Part shown: positions 63,496 to 64,000 of the stretch, in pieces
Layout: each line of letters opens with the position of its first letter
Numbering within the stretch: the first letter of the stretch is position 1
Assembly: GCF_000429645.1 (NCBI RefSeq)
Contig: NZ_KE386935.1
Location: 56,402-120,401 of the forward strand
Direction of reading: 5' to 3'
From: Niveispirillum irakense DSM 11586
GTDB lineage: Bacteria; Pseudomonadota; Alphaproteobacteria; Azospirillales; Azospirillaceae
DNA: 64,000 nt
The notes under the pieces: generated by a model
Seen by the model: only the letters and a program-made list of their open reading frames with translations
Databases searched by the model: none
Told to the model about the DNA's origin: nothing
Program-made: the position numbers and the translations under genes

Positions 63496-64000
63496 TAGTG
63501 AGAACCCTGTCCGATTCCAACGAAACCGGACGCACTCTGACAAAAGTACTCCATCCCGGCAGATGATATGCCCCCTTGGGGCATTTGAGCGCCTATCCGC
63601 ACCCCCTCCTGACCCTGCGGCTTGACGGGGAGATCAAGGCATCGGAAGATCGCCTCTGTTCCGCACTGTTGGCCCTGCCGATGGCGTGGATATGCGGGTC
63701 GAAAGCTGGGGCAAAAGCGTCCAGGCAATCGACCGGCAAACCAGGGTGATGTGGGGTCCTGCCGGTCTCTTGCGCGAGCGGCTCAGTACCCGCCAAAACC
63801 CGGGACCCGCTCGCAAGCGCCCAAGCCCTTGGGATTGCTGTGGTTCTTGGACATTGTGCATGTTTAAGGCAGCCTCCCCGGCCCCTCAAAACACCCCCTG
63901 CGCGGACCCGCTCGCAAAGCCGGCTATTTTTTGTTATTCTGCAAGCGGTTCCAGGGTAGGGACTTTCCCCGGCTGAAATGCCGGGGCCTCATTGAAGCCA

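Larger units (their letters stand above)
63047..64000. other. Terminal intergenic region with repeats, no supportable gene
   Basis: These 954 bases show no open frame with a credible ribosome site, composition or recognisable protein. The first 130 bases hold a hairpin and a direct repeat in the dehydrogenase promoter area (63117-63171). The middle holds a REP-like pair (63411-63495). The last 400 bases look non-coding, perhaps a degraded gene. Confidence 0.5.

Noticed and set aside
63459..63976. Short open frames in the last 600 bases
   Set aside because: They overlap REP-like repeats or have no ribosome site, and their translations are Arg/Pro/Gly-rich shadows without any recognisable motif.

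Overview
The window is GC-rich bacterial chromosome, about 60% or more by eye. It carries roughly 39 protein-coding genes on both strands and no visible rRNA, tRNA, phage or CRISPR. The gene content points to an alphaproteobacterium with a large TonB-dependent uptake repertoire, of the Azospirillaceae, Sphingomonadales or Caulobacterales type. Supporting signs are two very large receptors of the Caulobacter/Xanthomonas type, an RpoE-ChrR sigma/anti-sigma pair, a TRAP transporter, dispersed REP-like palindromes and a lysine-degradation pair. A Niveispirillum-like organism is my best guess, from gene content alone.

Layout. 1-6.1 kb: a secreted GH2 glycosidase diverges from a large TonB receptor across a 0.7 kb regulatory gap. 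6.1-9.5 kb: a carboxymuconolactone-decarboxylase-like protein and a giant MalT-type LuxR regulator. 9.7-15.0 kb: a tightly overlapping hydantoinase / DUF917 / NCS1 permease / amidase operon, followed by a cytosolic double-PAS chemoreceptor (15.3-16.8 kb). 16.8-20.8 kb: a TonB receptor plus a lipoprotein amidohydrolase. 21.1-24.8 kb: an HSL-type esterase, an SDR/TetR divergent pair, a 158-bp MITE with TTAG target duplications, and an alpha/beta-fold protein without the usual catalytic Ser and His. 24.85-25.3 kb: an AT-rich orphan membrane-protein gene. 25.4-28.2 kb: a complete DctPQM TRAP transporter. 28.6-33.2 kb: ECF sigma factor and ChrR facing a CFA synthase / DUF1365 / FAD oxidoreductase operon. 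33.4-41.3 kb: a LysR regulator divergent from MFS / VOC / methyltransferase / small protein / cupin / TonB receptor. 41.3-45.9 kb: LacZ and a PstS-like binding protein with a Pho box. 45.9-57.1 kb: a pectin/rhamnogalacturonan locus with acetylesterase, GH95, a giant TonB receptor, pectin methylesterase, pectate lyase and GH43. 57.3-63.0 kb: an Lrp regulator, a TonB receptor with a perfect Fur-like box, and two lysine-catabolism enzymes. The last 0.95 kb has REP-like repeats and no supportable gene.

How it fits together. The clearest theme is plant cell-wall glycan use: secreted or periplasmic pectin enzymes, large TonB receptors and a TRAP transporter. Related CCGG-centred palindromes lie in four separate promoter regions: GH2/TonB (2837), TRAP (28260), pectinesterase-TonB-GH95 (54065) and GH43-pectate lyase (57240). 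These suggest one regulon under a LacI-like repressor encoded elsewhere. The second theme is membrane and oxidative stress. The same two-part motif, TGATCC-N18-TAgAA or TAaAA, sits upstream of the sigma-chrR genes and of the CFA operon, implying autoregulation plus direct control. The LysR-linked six-gene cluster and the hydantoinase operon are coherent small-molecule uptake and processing modules whose substrates cannot be read from the sequence.
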